Assembly: GCF_016522065.1 (NCBI RefSeq)
Contig: NZ_JAEHFV010000001.1
Coordinates: 1,116,001-1,180,000, forward strand
Length of the DNA: 64,000 bases
Direction: 5' to 3'
Origin: Flavobacterium agrisoli
GTDB taxonomy: Bacteria > Bacteroidota > Bacteroidia > Flavobacteriales > Flavobacteriaceae
Position 1 is the first letter of the stretch, and each line of letters starts with the position of its first letter. Shown here one piece after another: positions 1 to 9,305 of this stretch. Below the pieces are notes generated by a model. It made no database searches and was not told the origin of the DNA. It saw only the letters and a program-made list of their open reading frames with translations. The translations under genes and the position numbers were made by a program.

Positions 1-805
1 TAATAACGGTCGCCACACTTTCTCTCGGAATAGCATTACGCAAGCCTCCTCCATTAATTTCGGCAACCTGCAGTCCGAAATTTTCAAAACCATCAAATAA
101 CAAACGATTCATGATTTTATTAGCATTTCCCAAACCTTTATGAATATCCATACCGGAGTGCCCGCCTTTTAAACCTTTTACTTTTATGGCGTAACCAACA
201 GATCCTTCAGGTACTTCTTCAACATGATACGATCGAGTTGCAGTCACATCAATACCACCCGCACAACCAATATCAATTTCGTCGTCTTCTTCCGTATCTA
301 AATTTAATAGAATCTCACCTTTTAAAATTCCGCCTTTTAAACCCATAGCGCCTGTCATTCCCGTTTCTTCATCTATGGTAAACAAGGCCTCGATAGCAGG
401 GTGAGCTAAATTGGTACTCTCTAAAACTGCCATAATCGTAGCCACTCCTAGCCCATTATCGGCGCCTAAAGTAGTTCCTTTGGCGCGAACCCAATCTCCA
501 TCTACATACATGTCTATTCCTTGTGTATCAAAATCAAAATTGGTGTCAGCATTTTTTTGGTGAACCATATCCAAATGACCTTGCATTACAATGGTTTTAC
601 GATTTTCCATGCCTTTTGTGGCCGGTTTTCGAATAATTACATTTCTAATTTCATCTTCGAAAGTTTCTAAACCTAAATTTTCACCGAATTTTTTCATGAA
701 TTCAATCACACGTTCTTCTTTTTTGGAAGCTCTTGGTACGGCATTCAAATCGGCAAATTTATTCCAAAGTCCTTTAGGTTCTAAATTTCTAATTTCTTGA
801 CTCAT
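1..805 (-). CDS. pepD: Aminoacyl-histidine dipeptidase (PepD, M20 family), 3' part missing
   Basis: The reading frame starts at the ATG at 805 and runs off the left edge, so only about the first 268 residues are present. The N-terminus (MSQEIRNLEPKGLW) and the metal-site stretches GHLDMVHQ, GADNGLG and DEETGMTG are those of M20C peptidases, which are cytosolic zinc dipeptidases that release amino acids from dipeptides such as carnosine. The lid-domain start (GGHSGMDIHKG) is also visible. The C-terminal metal ligands lie outside the window. It is divergently oriented from the DUF3810 gene. Family assignment is firm; exact substrate is unknown. Confidence 0.9.
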   Translation of the reverse strand, partial: MSQEIRNLEPKGLWNKFADLNAVPRASKKEERVIEFMKKFGENLGLETFEDEIRNVIIRKPATKGMENRKTIVMQGHLDMVHQKNADTNFDFDTQGIDMYVDGDWVRAKGTTLGADNGLGVATIMAVLESTNLAHPAIEALFTIDEETGMTGAMGLKGGILKGEILLNLDTEEDDEIDIGCAGGIDVTATRSYHVEEVPEGSVGYAIKVKGLKGGHSGMDIHKGLGNANKIMNRLLFDGFENFGLQVAEINGGGLRNAIPRESVATVI

Positions 806-887
806 ATAATTAGTTTGAAGTTTAACAAATTGTAGCTTCAAAGTTACAAAGTTTAATTCCGATTTCGATACAAAATAATATTGTATT

Positions 888-896
888 TATCTTTAC
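888..896 (+). promoter_or_regulatory. Putative -7 element of the DUF3810 gene
   Basis: TATCTTTAC resembles the Flavobacterium -7 consensus TAnnTTTG. No clear -33 TTG was seen at the usual spacing. Transcription from here would start near 903. That excludes the TTG at 881 as start codon and favours the GTG at 914. Confidence 0.4.
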
Positions 897-913
897 AAAA
901 ACAAAAGTCGATA

Positions 914-1975
914 GTGAAAAAGAAATTCATACTCCCGTTATTTTTATTATGTCAAATCTTATTTTTACAGCTACTCCCTTTTTTTTCGGACGCAGTCGAA
1001 AAACATTATAGTACAACTCTTTACCCTAAAATTGCAAAATTTTCAAGATTTATTTTGGGTTGGATTCCTTTTTCAGTTGGTGATTGTCTCTACTTTTTAG
1101 TTTTTCTTTTAATCATAAGATGGCTTTGGAAAAGTAGAAAGAATTGGAAATCAAACTGGAAAAATTATATTTTACAAATGCTGAGCGCCATTTCGGTAGT
1201 TTACTTTTTGTTTTATTTTTTATGGGCTTGCAATTATTTTCGAGTTCCCTTATTCGAAAAAATGCACATTCAACGCGAATATTCTGAAAAAGATTTAGTC
1301 CTTTTTACCGAAAAATTAATCTCTAAAACAAACAGTATTCATTATAAAATAACCCAAAACAAGAAGCTGGCAGTAACTTTTCCGTTTTCAAAAAACGAAA
1401 CTTTTTTGCTTACTCAAAATGGATACAACCGCTTGTCACAACAATATCCGTTTTTTACTTATTCGAATACCAGCATCAAAAATTCCTTGTTTTCCCTACC
1501 CCTCACCTATATGGGATTTGGAGGTTATCTGAATCCTTTTACCAACGAAGCGGAAATAAATGGCTTAATGCCCGACTATAATTTGCCTTTTACCAGTTGC
1601 CACGAAATGGCCCATCAAATGGGCTATGCCAGTGAAAGCGAATGCAATTTTATCAGTTTTTTAGCCACTACGCGTAATCAAAATTTATATTTTCAGTACT
1701 CGGGTTATAGTTATGCCTTGCGCTATTGCTTGGGTATTTTGCATTATCAAAACGAGGTTTTATTCAAAAAAATCATCAAAAAAGTACATCCGGGCATTTT
1801 AAAAAACTACCAAGAAAGTGAGGATTTTTGGGCACAATATGAAACACCCATTGAAACTGGTTTTAAATATTTTTACGACAACTTTTTAAAAATCAACCAA
1901 CAAAAAGACGGACTCGATAGTTACAGCAAATTCGTAGATTTGATGGTGAATTATTACAAGACACAACCTTTATAA
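914..1975 (+). CDS. DUF3810 family membrane protein with HExxH motif
   Basis: Likely membrane-anchored zinc-peptidase-like protein of the DUF3810 family. The N-terminal third has about three hydrophobic segments (ILPLFLLCQILF, VGDCLYFLVFLLII, ISVVYFLFYFLWAC), followed by a soluble domain with HEMAH at about residues 230-234 and GYASESE just after it, an arrangement typical of gluzincins. No substrate is known to me for this family. The frame is open back to a TTG at 881, but a putative -7 promoter element at 888-896 makes the GTG at 914 (MKKKFILPL) the better start. It lies alone, upstream of a sigma-factor gene on the same strand. Confidence 0.8.
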   Translation: MKKKFILPLFLLCQILFLQLLPFFSDAVEKHYSTTLYPKIAKFSRFILGWIPFSVGDCLYFLVFLLIIRWLWKSRKNWKSNWKNYILQMLSAISVVYFLFYFLWACNYFRVPLFEKMHIQREYSEKDLVLFTEKLISKTNSIHYKITQNKKLAVTFPFSKNETFLLTQNGYNRLSQQYPFFTYSNTSIKNSLFSLPLTYMGFGGYLNPFTNEAEINGLMPDYNLPFTSCHEMAHQMGYASESECNFISFLATTRNQNLYFQYSGYSYALRYCLGILHYQNEVLFKKIIKKVHPGILKNYQESEDFWAQYETPIETGFKYFYDNFLKINQQKDGLDSYSKFVDLMVNYYKTQPL

Positions 1976-2042
1976 CATTCAAAATAGTCTTTGGCAGAAC
2001 ATTTAGTTGTAACAAAAAGGCCATTTTCCCTACTAACCCATT

Positions 2043-2537
2043 ATGAATAAAAATCTGGAGCAATCTTTTGTAACGCAATTACAAGAAAATCAGAATATAA
2101 TCCACAAAATTTGTCGATTGTATACTGATAATGAAGATGCGCATAAAGATTTGTTTCAAGAAATTACCATTCAGCTTTGGAAAGCTTTTCCAAAATTTAG
2201 AGGCGAAAGTAAATTTTCGACTTGGGCTTATCGCGTTGCTTTAAACACGGCCATTACACTTTACCGCAAAACAAAACGCAGTGTAAATACCGTTACCTAC
2301 GAAGGGCAACAACATTTTATCAAAGATGTCGATTACAATTACGAAGAAGAAGAGCAACTTAAATTAATGTACCAAGCGGTTCATCAGTTAAACGACATCG
2401 AAAAAGCCTTGATTTTTATGTATTTAGAAGACAAAGATTACCACGAAATATCCGAAACATTAGGAATAAGTGAAGTAAATGCCAGAGTGAAAATGAATCG
2501 AATAAAAGGGAAACTTAAAAAAATATTAAATCCGTAA
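2043..2537 (+). CDS. ECF-type RNA polymerase sigma factor
   Basis: A 164-residue sigma-70 family protein of extracytoplasmic-function size. Region 2 is visible at about residues 20-85 (EDAHKDLFQEITIQLWKAFP, then FSTWAYRVALNTA) and region 4 with its helix-turn-helix at about 110-160 (YHEISETLGISEVNARVKM). It should direct RNA polymerase to a small regulon. The next gene starts 6 bp after its stop and encodes a membrane protein with no FecR or zinc-finger anti-sigma features. That protein is the natural candidate for its membrane-bound regulator, which is inference from position. Confidence 0.92.
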   Translation: MNKNLEQSFVTQLQENQNIIHKICRLYTDNEDAHKDLFQEITIQLWKAFPKFRGESKFSTWAYRVALNTAITLYRKTKRSVNTVTYEGQQHFIKDVDYNYEEEEQLKLMYQAVHQLNDIEKALIFMYLEDKDYHEISETLGISEVNARVKMNRIKGKLKKILNP

Positions 2538-2543
2538 GAAACT

Positions 2544-3176
2544 ATGAAAGAACTGGATTTATTAAAAAAAGATTGGAAAAAGAACGAAAACGCGTTTAAC
2601 CAATTATCGGAAATTGATATTTATAAAATGTTGCACCAAAAATCGTCTTCGATAGTGCAATGGATTTTTATCATCAGTCTTATCGAATTTGTATTTTGGA
2701 TAGGCATTAGTTTGCTATTTGATACCGACACCTATTTAGAAGAAAATAATCGAGCAGATATAGTCTGGTATTTGCATCTTTTTGATGTGTTAAACTATTC
2801 TATTATTTTGGTTTTCATCTATTTGTTTTATAAAAACTACCGCACCATATCCACTTCATCCTCTACCAAATTGCTTATGCAATCCATACTCAAAACCCGA
2901 AAAATTGTACAATTATATGTTTGGTACAATTTAGGAATGTTGTTATTGGGTAGTTTTGTAGGGGTTTTTATTGCCTTTACCAGCAATCCGAAATGGGATA
3001 ATTTTAATGAAAGTTTTGCTACACAACCCAAAGTTACTTTGATTTCAATAGCTATTTTGGTAGTGGTAATTGCTGGTTTAATGGGTATCTTATGGGGAAT
3101 TTACCGCCTCATTTACGGCCGATTGTTGCGAAGATTGTTTGCCAATTACAAGGAATTAAAGAAAATCGATTTTTAA
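2544..3176 (+). CDS. Membrane protein, possible sigma-factor partner
   Basis: A 210-residue protein with a short charged N-terminal cytosolic part (MKELDLLKKDWKKNE) followed by about four hydrophobic segments near residues 40-60, 80-97, 130-150 and 165-185. Its tail is basic. The layout (soluble N-terminus, membrane core) and the 6-bp distance to the ECF sigma gene suggest a membrane anti-sigma-like role, but no known anti-sigma motif is visible. Similar Flavobacterium proteins are sometimes named beta-carotene monooxygenase, which nothing in the sequence supports. Its stop codon overlaps the stop of the convergent plsC gene. Confidence 0.75.
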   Translation: MKELDLLKKDWKKNENAFNQLSEIDIYKMLHQKSSSIVQWIFIISLIEFVFWIGISLLFDTDTYLEENNRADIVWYLHLFDVLNYSIILVFIYLFYKNYRTISTSSSTKLLMQSILKTRKIVQLYVWYNLGMLLLGSFVGVFIAFTSNPKWDNFNESFATQPKVTLISIAILVVVIAGLMGILWGIYRLIYGRLLRRLFANYKELKKIDF

Positions 3177-3991
3177 GATTCTTTATAATCCCATTCACGC
3201 ATTTTGTTTAATTCTTCTTGCTCTTTTAGCAATTCGGCAGGAATTACTTTTAAAAATGAAGGGTGTTGCTCGATAGCGTATTCAACTTTTTCCACAATAT
3301 CTTCGATGGTTTCGTTTTCGTAATCAATTACCAAAGGTTCTTTAATGATAAACGATTGTAGAATTCCTTTCTTTTTCAATCGCAAACCTTTTTTATCAAA
3401 CGATCGACGAAAACCATCAATTACAATAGGCACTACTATCGGTTTATGTTGCTTGATAATATGAGCCGTTCCTTTACGAACCGGTTTGAACGATTTTGTA
3501 GTTCCTTGCGGAAAAGTAATAACCCATCCATCCTCTAAAGCTATTTTAATGTTTTCGGTATCGTTAGGATTTACTTCTCTTTTTTCGGTAACATCTTTGC
3601 CTTTTTCTCGCCAAGTTCGTTCCACGGTAATAGCGCCTACATACGCCATAATTCGAGGTAACAAACCGGCTTTCATCGTTTCTTTGGCGGCAACATAATA
3701 AATATTCATTTTGGGTTGCCACAAATACCCAATGTTTTTAATATTATCTACTCTGCCGCTCAAACTCGCATTAAAAACATGGAACATAGCCACCACATCG
3801 GCAAAATAGGTTTGATGATTCGAAATAAAAAGCACATTGGTTTCGGGCAAATTTTTAATAATTTCCGAACCCTCAATCTGCAATTCATTAAACCCTCGGT
3901 AGCGCTTATGCGTTGCCGCACCAAAAATCCGAATTAACCATTTTTTGATGAAATAAATATGACCAAAAGGATTTCGTTTAAACAATCCCAT
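3173..3991 (-). CDS. 1-acyl-sn-glycerol-3-phosphate acyltransferase (PlsC family)
   Basis: A 272-residue lysophospholipid acyltransferase that transfers an acyl chain to lysophosphatidic acid in phospholipid synthesis. The catalytic motif NHQTYFAD (NHxxxxD) is at about residue 58. The substrate-binding motif FPQGTT is at about 160, and a third block, PIVVPIVIDGFRR, follows. The start ATG at 3991 gives a normal N-terminus. The gene is convergent with the preceding membrane-protein gene, with stop codons overlapping by 4 bp. It could acylate other lysolipids; the family call is firm. Confidence 0.9.
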   Translation of the reverse strand: MGLFKRNPFGHIYFIKKWLIRIFGAATHKRYRGFNELQIEGSEIIKNLPETNVLFISNHQTYFADVVAMFHVFNASLSGRVDNIKNIGYLWQPKMNIYYVAAKETMKAGLLPRIMAYVGAITVERTWREKGKDVTEKREVNPNDTENIKIALEDGWVITFPQGTTKSFKPVRKGTAHIIKQHKPIVVPIVIDGFRRSFDKKGLRLKKKGILQSFIIKEPLVIDYENETIEDIVEKVEYAIEQHPSFLKVIPAELLKEQEELNKMREWDYKES

Positions 3992-4084
3992 AATTCCTAT
4001 TGTTTATTTATAAGTTGGCGGCAAACATACAAAATTATTCTTTTTTCACTAAAACCTGCAATACATAAGGCAAGCCACTTCATT

Positions 4085-4732
4085 TTATTTTGTATTCAAA
4101 ACCGTTTTCAAAACCTCTTTTAACTCACTCAAAATCATAGCCGTGGCGCCCCAAACAAACTGATTTTCAATTTGAAATGCGGGTACCGTAATGTTTGAAG
4201 CATACGAAGTAGTCATTTTAGTTTCTACTAAATTTGCGTCATCTAAAAATTGTTCCAAAGGCCATTCGATAATATCGGCTACTTCTTTAGGATCAGGAAA
4301 AAAATAGAGTTCCTGTTCGCTTATTCCTAAAAAGGGATGCACCTGAAAATTACTTGGTGGAATGTACATGGGCGTAAACGGTCGTATCACTTTAATTTTT
4401 TCGGGCAAAACACCAATTTCTTCGTGTGTTTCTCGCAAAGCAGTATAGGCAAAATCCAAATCATCGAGTTCGTATTTGCCACCTGGAAAAGCAATTTGAG
4501 AAGAATGAACCCCGTTATACGAATTACGAACAATCAAAACAATGTGTGTTTGGTCATTTTTGGGATACAAAAGCATCATTACTGCTGCAATTCTAGGTTT
4601 TTTAGCCTCAATATTGAGGTTTTTCAAGAGTTGAATTCGTTCTTCGGGAGCCATTTTCAAATGAGCTTCAGCTGCAGGTAACGGCAACTGCGAAAAATGA
4701 GGAACATATTTTAAAAATTCTTGAAAAACCAT
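4085..4732 (-). CDS. Nudix hydrolase, CoA pyrophosphatase type
   Basis: About 215 residues with a clear Nudix box at roughly 90-115 (GGKYELDD, then RETHEEIG) ordered as GX5EX7REUXEEXGU. This binds Mg2+ and hydrolyses nucleoside diphosphate-X compounds. Length and the N-terminal region (RIAAVMMLLYP) resemble NudL/CoA pyrophosphatases that cleave CoA to 3',5'-ADP and phosphopantetheine. The start is taken at the ATG at 4732 (MVFQEFLKYV) instead of the TTG two codons upstream. The substrate within the superfamily is an inference. Confidence 0.85.
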   Translation of the reverse strand: MVFQEFLKYVPHFSQLPLPAAEAHLKMAPEERIQLLKNLNIEAKKPRIAAVMMLLYPKNDQTHIVLIVRNSYNGVHSSQIAFPGGKYELDDLDFAYTALRETHEEIGVLPEKIKVIRPFTPMYIPPSNFQVHPFLGISEQELYFFPDPKEVADIIEWPLEQFLDDANLVETKMTTSYASNITVPAFQIENQFVWGATAMILSELKEVLKTVLNTK

Positions 4733-4821
4733 CTGCAAACCTTATTTTTGCTTAAAATAAAACATAAATATACTTCAGAAAATAGTTTTCTACAACTTTC
4801 CTGAAACCAAAGCCGCTAGCC

Positions 4822-5256
4822 ATGTACAGTAAACAAGAAGCACAGCAAATTAAAAGAGAATTTTGGGTGGCCTTTGCCGAAAAATATCCGCGAAAATGGA
4901 TTTTATATGACACGAAAATTAAAGATTTTTCATTTAAATTTTATGTAGAAAATAAAAAAATACAAGTTTTAATTGATATTGAGCACCGCAACGAAGACAA
5001 ACGTTTGGCCTATTTTGAAAAGCTAGAAGCCTTAAAAACTATTTTAGAAGAAGAGTTTATTTCGGATTTGGTTTTTGAAAAAAACTTCACTTTAGAAAGT
5101 GGTAAAACCATCAGTCGAATTTGGACCGAAAAAACTGGACTTGGATTTAGTAACCGAAATAATTGGGATGCCATTTTTGATTTCTTTTACGAAAAAATGA
5201 ACGCATTGGAATTGTTTTATTTGGAATATGACGAGTTTATAAAGGATGTGGAATAA
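4822..5256 (+). CDS. DUF4268 domain-containing protein
   Basis: A 144-residue, probably cytosolic protein. The whole length fits DUF4268 (WVAFAEKYPRKWILYDTKIKDFSFKFYV). That domain occurs alone in Bacteroidota and as the C-terminal part of some nuclease or defence proteins elsewhere. No catalytic residues can be pointed out. It is followed 36 bp later by an EEP-family nuclease gene on the same strand, so a joint function is possible but unproven. Confidence 0.8.
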   Translation: MYSKQEAQQIKREFWVAFAEKYPRKWILYDTKIKDFSFKFYVENKKIQVLIDIEHRNEDKRLAYFEKLEALKTILEEEFISDLVFEKNFTLESGKTISRIWTEKTGLGFSNRNNWDAIFDFFYEKMNALELFYLEYDEFIKDVE

Positions 5257-5292
5257 GCTTTTATCATAATAAAAAAGTATTGCAAAAAAAGA

Positions 5293-6231
5293 ATGAGAAT
5301 TATTGAATGGAATTGTCAAGGTGCATTTAGACTTAAAAACATTAAGATTTTTGAGCTAAAACCTGATATTTTAATTATTCCAGAATGCGAGGAGGAACAA
5401 AAACTTCAATTTGGAAAACTCACTCCAACTCCTAATGACTTTATTTGGTATGGAGATGCAGGAAAAAAAGGAATAGGAATCTTTTCATTTACAAATTATA
5501 AGTTTAAAATTTTAAAAGAATTTAATCCTGAATTCCGATATGTAATTCCTTTAGAAGTTTCAAATGGAATAAATTCATTTTTACTTTTTGCAGTTTGGGC
5601 AATGGATAATAAAAAAAATCCCATTGCAAGATACATTGGACAAGTGTGGAATGCTGTTAACTATTATCAGACTAACTTAGCAAACAATATAATCATTGTC
5701 GGAGATTTCAACAGTAATCAAATCTGGGATGAAAAAGAACGAATTGGAAATCATACCGATGTGGTGAATTTTTTAAACAATTACAACATTGAAAGTTTAT
5801 ACCACAAACAGTATAATGAGATACACGGGCAAGAAAGTTTAAAAACATTTTTTATGTATAGGAATCTTGAAAAATCATATCATATAGATTATGTTTTTGC
5901 CTCACATAACTTAATTAAAAATGGATACAATTTAAAATTTGGAAATCCTGAAAATTGGATTGATAAAAGTGATCATGTTCCATTAGTTTTAGAAATTTCA
6001 GAGTTATCCTCTCAAATTTCTATCCAAAACACTTTTACAAACTTTACTAATCGAAATTTAAATTCACTTAGTGAAGATATAAAGGTTAAATATGCAGAAG
6101 AATTAAGTTCTATTAAAAAACTGGCAGAAAAATTAGATTTACAAACAGAATTTACGGATGAAAAATTTGAACTTATAGACAAAATTGAAACCATAAAAAA
6201 AATCGATAAGCTCACAATCAAGCTAAAATAA
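5293..6231 (+). CDS. Endonuclease/exonuclease/phosphatase (EEP) family protein with helical C-terminal extension
   Basis: The first 235 residues or so form an EEP fold: IIEWNCQG at the N-terminus, PDILIIPECEE (metal-binding Glu), GDFNSN (Asp/Asn pair) and SDHVPLVLEI (catalytic Asp-His) are all present. The catalytic core is therefore intact, and it likely cleaves DNA, RNA or a phosphodiester. The last 75 residues are Lys/Glu/Leu-rich and probably form a coiled coil, absent from ExoIII-like housekeeping enzymes. The gene is more AT-rich and uses more repetitive A/T codons than its neighbours, a weak hint of acquisition. Confidence 0.82.
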   Translation: MRIIEWNCQGAFRLKNIKIFELKPDILIIPECEEEQKLQFGKLTPTPNDFIWYGDAGKKGIGIFSFTNYKFKILKEFNPEFRYVIPLEVSNGINSFLLFAVWAMDNKKNPIARYIGQVWNAVNYYQTNLANNIIIVGDFNSNQIWDEKERIGNHTDVVNFLNNYNIESLYHKQYNEIHGQESLKTFFMYRNLEKSYHIDYVFASHNLIKNGYNLKFGNPENWIDKSDHVPLVLEISELSSQISIQNTFTNFTNRNLNSLSEDIKVKYAEELSSIKKLAEKLDLQTEFTDEKFELIDKIETIKKIDKLTIKLK

Positions 6232-6244
6232 AAATTGCAGAATA

Positions 6245-6655
6245 TCACATATTAAAAATATTATATACGATAATTCTTTTGTCGTAATTCACATAAAGTT
6301 GTTTTCGGTTGCCTTGTAGTTTTCGGGTAATAATAGAGAGTTTACAAGGAGTCCCTACATTATCAATACAAATAAAAGAATACACAATATCGGTTTCGTT
6401 TTCTTCTGTGGCAATATAATCCGAAATTTCAAACCACTGCACCATTTGCGTGTACACGACAATTCGGTGTTTATCGGTATCCAATTCAATGGGTACGTTT
6501 AACAATTCCAAATCCGACCATTTGCCCCACTTGTTGTTGTCCTTTTTATCCAAAACACTCATACCCGAAGTCCGAAATTTATAGGTTTGAGCGGTAGTTT
6601 TATGAAAACATAAAAAGCAAAAAAAGGTGAAAATGATATGGATTTTAAATGTCAT
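6245..6655 (-). CDS. Secreted protein of unknown function
   Basis: From the ATG at 6655 (MTFKIHIIFTFFCF) the product is 136 residues with a Sec signal peptide ending near KTTAQ. The mature part is beta-rich, about 115 residues. A TTG start at 6670 is possible but would begin inside the upstream flavin-oxidoreductase gene, which ends at 6660. The 5-bp gap to that gene suggests cotranscription. I do not recognise the family. Confidence 0.6.
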   Translation of the reverse strand: MTFKIHIIFTFFCFLCFHKTTAQTYKFRTSGMSVLDKKDNNKWGKWSDLELLNVPIELDTDKHRIVVYTQMVQWFEISDYIATEENETDIVYSFICIDNVGTPCKLSIITRKLQGNRKQLYVNYDKRIIVYNIFNM

Positions 6656-6659
6656 AGAA

Positions 6660-7604
6660 TTAAAAATCAAGGGAGTTTAGTGTTTTTTTAGCTGACTCAA
6701 AATCGGTTAAAATGTCGTTGAAAATTTCTGAAACAGGTTGAATATCATCTATAAGTCCTGCAATTTGACCTATTTCCAATTCGCCTTCCTCTAAATCGCC
6801 TTCAAACATTCCTCTTTTTGCTCTGCCTTTTCCTAATAAATACTGCAATTCTTCTTTAGTGGCATGTTTAGCATATAAATTTTGAATTTGATTGTAAAAC
6901 CCATTTTTAATTAACCGAACTGGAGCCAGTTCTTTTAAAGTTAACTGCGTGTCGCCTTCTTGAACGCTACAAATTTTATTTTTGAAATCGTAATGAGCAG
7001 ACGATTCTTCCGATGCAGCAAATCGGCTTCCCATTTGAACTCCATCGGCACCTAAAATCATGGCCGCCAACATACCGTGACCTGTGGCAATACCACCTGC
7101 TGCAATCAACGGAATTTGTACTGCTTTTCGAACCATCGGAAGCAGGGTAAAAGTAGTGGTTTCTTCCCTCCCATTATGCCCACCGGCTTCAAAACCTTCG
7201 GCAACAATAGCATCAACTCCTGCATTTTCCGCTTTTAAAGCAAATTTTGTACTGCTTACTACATGTGCCACTTTAATGTGATGTTCTTTTAAAAGAGGTG
7301 TCCAAAGTGACGGATTTCCCGCCGAAGTAAAAACAATTTCAACATTTTCTTCAATCAAGATATTCATTATAGCCTCGATATCGGGATACAACAAAGGCAC
7401 GTTTACACCAAAAGGTTTGGAGGTGGCTTTTTTGCATTTCTGAATATGCGTTTTCAACACATCGGGATACATAGAACCTGCACCAATCAACCCCAAACCA
7501 CCCGAATTGCTTACAGCAGCAGCCAATTTGTAGCCGCTATTCCAAACCATTCCACCTTGAATAATGGGATATTGTATTTTAAAAAGTTGCGTTATTAGAT
7601 TCAT
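6660..7604 (-). CDS. NAD(P)H-dependent flavin oxidoreductase / nitronate monooxygenase family
   Basis: A 314-residue TIM-barrel FMN enzyme. The N-terminal motif YPIIQGGMVW, the central VAEGFEAGGHNG with its catalytic-type His, and the phosphate-binding AAGGIATGHGM followed by GADGVQMGSRF are those of the 2-nitropropane dioxygenase/FabK group. It may oxidise nitronates or act as an enoyl-ACP reductase-like enzyme; the sequence alone does not decide. It sits 6 bp downstream of the subtilase gene on the same strand, probably cotranscribed. Confidence 0.88.
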   Translation of the reverse strand: MNLITQLFKIQYPIIQGGMVWNSGYKLAAAVSNSGGLGLIGAGSMYPDVLKTHIQKCKKATSKPFGVNVPLLYPDIEAIMNILIEENVEIVFTSAGNPSLWTPLLKEHHIKVAHVVSSTKFALKAENAGVDAIVAEGFEAGGHNGREETTTFTLLPMVRKAVQIPLIAAGGIATGHGMLAAMILGADGVQMGSRFAASEESSAHYDFKNKICSVQEGDTQLTLKELAPVRLIKNGFYNQIQNLYAKHATKEELQYLLGKGRAKRGMFEGDLEEGELEIGQIAGLIDDIQPVSEIFNDILTDFESAKKTLNSLDF

Positions 7605-7610
7605 TTCCCA

Positions 7611-9227
7611 CTATTCTTTTATAAACTTGCCCGAAGAAGTAAATGCATTGGACTCGAGTTTATAAAAATACATTCCTTTAGGGAAATTTTGCAATGAAAT
7701 GTTATTTTTTTTAGAAGATAATTCGGATTGAAAAAGCAATTGCCCTAAAACCGAATACACACTTACTTTTGCGCTTGTCTCTTCAGATGGTAATTGAAAA
7801 ATAATTTCACTTTTGGCAGGATTAGGATACAGATAAAAAGGAGTCTTATCAAAATCAGCTACCATCAACTTTGATTGAGCAGCCACTGAAAAATCGGGAA
7901 TTCCGTAACCATATTGCATATCGGGTACCGTAAATCGATCGGAAGAAGACACCACCATATTCCAAATTTCTTGGTTTGTTTTTTCGGGAAAAGCTTGCCA
8001 CAAACAAGCAACAGAACCCGCGATAATCGGACAGGAAAAGGAAGTACCATTCACAGCCACTATATTTCCCGACTGATTTATTACCGAAACGGCTTGCCCT
8101 TGCGCCATTACATCGGGCTTAATTCGATTATCAGCCGTTGGCCCAATTGAGCTAAACCCCGCTTTCGACTCGGTTGCAGTAACAGCTCCCACCGAAAAAA
8201 CATGTGAACCATCGGCTGGTGCTCCAATATGTTTTTCAGTAGCATTGCCGGAATTTCCAGCAGAAGCTACTACAAAAATCCCTTTAGAGAATGCTTTTTC
8301 GGCTCCTCTTGTAACAAAGGTTGTATTCCCATCCATATCGGCATAGGTATGACTGTATCTTGCATTGCTATAATCATCAAAATAACCCAAAGAAGTACTG
8401 ATAATAGCCACACCCAAACTATCTGCTTTTTCGGCAGCTTCTACCCAAAGCGACTCCTCTTTTGGGCCTTCATATGCATTATCTTCCGTTATAAAAAGAT
8501 AAAAAGAAGCATCGGGTGCAGTTCCCACAAAACTGCCGTCTATATAACCGCCTATTGTTGAAAGCGCTTCTGTACCGTGTTCTGATTTGGTGTAGAAATT
8601 AGTCGAACGACCAAAAAAATCGTAACCACCCAATAGCTGATTGTTATTTCGCAATCGAGCGAAAGGAAGAGCCGAATTAACTCCCAAATAACCGGCATCA
8701 ATCAGGGCAATTGTAATTCCGGCACCGGTATAATTATTTTCGTGTAAAATAGGAATGTTCAACATTTGAACTTGATTCGAAGCATTTCCATAATTGAAAA
8801 CGACGGCCGATTTATTTAAAGTGGTTTTGGATACTTTAGCTGTGGTGTTTTTTTTATTCGATGTAATATTGAGCGCTTTATCCGCAAAATCAATTTTTTC
8901 GACAAAAATAAGGTTTTTCAATGCCATAATATCCGAAACTGATCCTTGAATATGTATCGCATTCAACCATTTAGATTGGGAAATAAAAGTTATTCCTGTT
9001 GCTTTTTTTATTTCTGAAAGATAATGGGCATCCACCGGTGCATCCGAAATATCCAAAGGTATTTTTTGAGCATGTCGTCGATCCAATGCTTTTTGGGAAA
9101 GCATGGTTAACGGCTGATTTAAAAAGGTTTGTGCATTGGGTTTATCATTTAAATATACCCAAGCGTCTTCTTGACCAATGGCCGAAAAAGACAGTAAAAC
9201 AAAACAAATCAGGTAAAATAGTTTCAT
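7611..9227 (-). CDS. Secreted S8 (subtilisin-like) serine protease with T9SS C-terminal sorting domain
   Basis: A 538-residue preproprotein. It has a signal peptide (MKLFYLICFVLLSFSAIG), a propeptide of about 130 residues, and an S8 domain with catalytic Asp177 (LIDAGY), His217 (SEHGTE) and Ser396 (NGTSFSCP). The last 80 residues start with FYLYPNPAKSEIIF and end in KGMYFYKL..GKFIKE, a type A T9SS sorting signal that directs export and attachment at the outer membrane. The ATG at 9227 is preferred: the TTG at 9260 lies inside a putative -7 element (9258-9265). It probably degrades extracellular protein. Confidence 0.92.
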   Translation of the reverse strand: MKLFYLICFVLLSFSAIGQEDAWVYLNDKPNAQTFLNQPLTMLSQKALDRRHAQKIPLDISDAPVDAHYLSEIKKATGITFISQSKWLNAIHIQGSVSDIMALKNLIFVEKIDFADKALNITSNKKNTTAKVSKTTLNKSAVVFNYGNASNQVQMLNIPILHENNYTGAGITIALIDAGYLGVNSALPFARLRNNNQLLGGYDFFGRSTNFYTKSEHGTEALSTIGGYIDGSFVGTAPDASFYLFITEDNAYEGPKEESLWVEAAEKADSLGVAIISTSLGYFDDYSNARYSHTYADMDGNTTFVTRGAEKAFSKGIFVVASAGNSGNATEKHIGAPADGSHVFSVGAVTATESKAGFSSIGPTADNRIKPDVMAQGQAVSVINQSGNIVAVNGTSFSCPIIAGSVACLWQAFPEKTNQEIWNMVVSSSDRFTVPDMQYGYGIPDFSVAAQSKLMVADFDKTPFYLYPNPAKSEIIFQLPSEETSAKVSVYSVLGQLLFQSELSSKKNNISLQNFPKGMYFYKLESNAFTSSGKFIKE

Positions 9228-9257
9228 AAGAATTGCTTTAAAAGAAAAATGGAATAA

Positions 9258-9265
9258 CAAAAATA
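9258..9265 (-). promoter_or_regulatory. Putative -7 element of the subtilase gene
   Basis: On the minus strand this reads TATTTTTG, matching TAnnTTTG. It lies 30 bp before the ATG at 9227. No convincing -33 TTG was seen. Confidence 0.35.
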
Positions 9266-9305
9266 ACTTTTATTGTATTCCATTTCTTTAATCTTATCAA
9301 AACAA

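Noticed and set aside
881-913. TTG start for the DUF3810 gene at 881
   Set aside because: It lies upstream of a -7 element at 888-896. The GTG at 914 gives a clean signal-anchor start.
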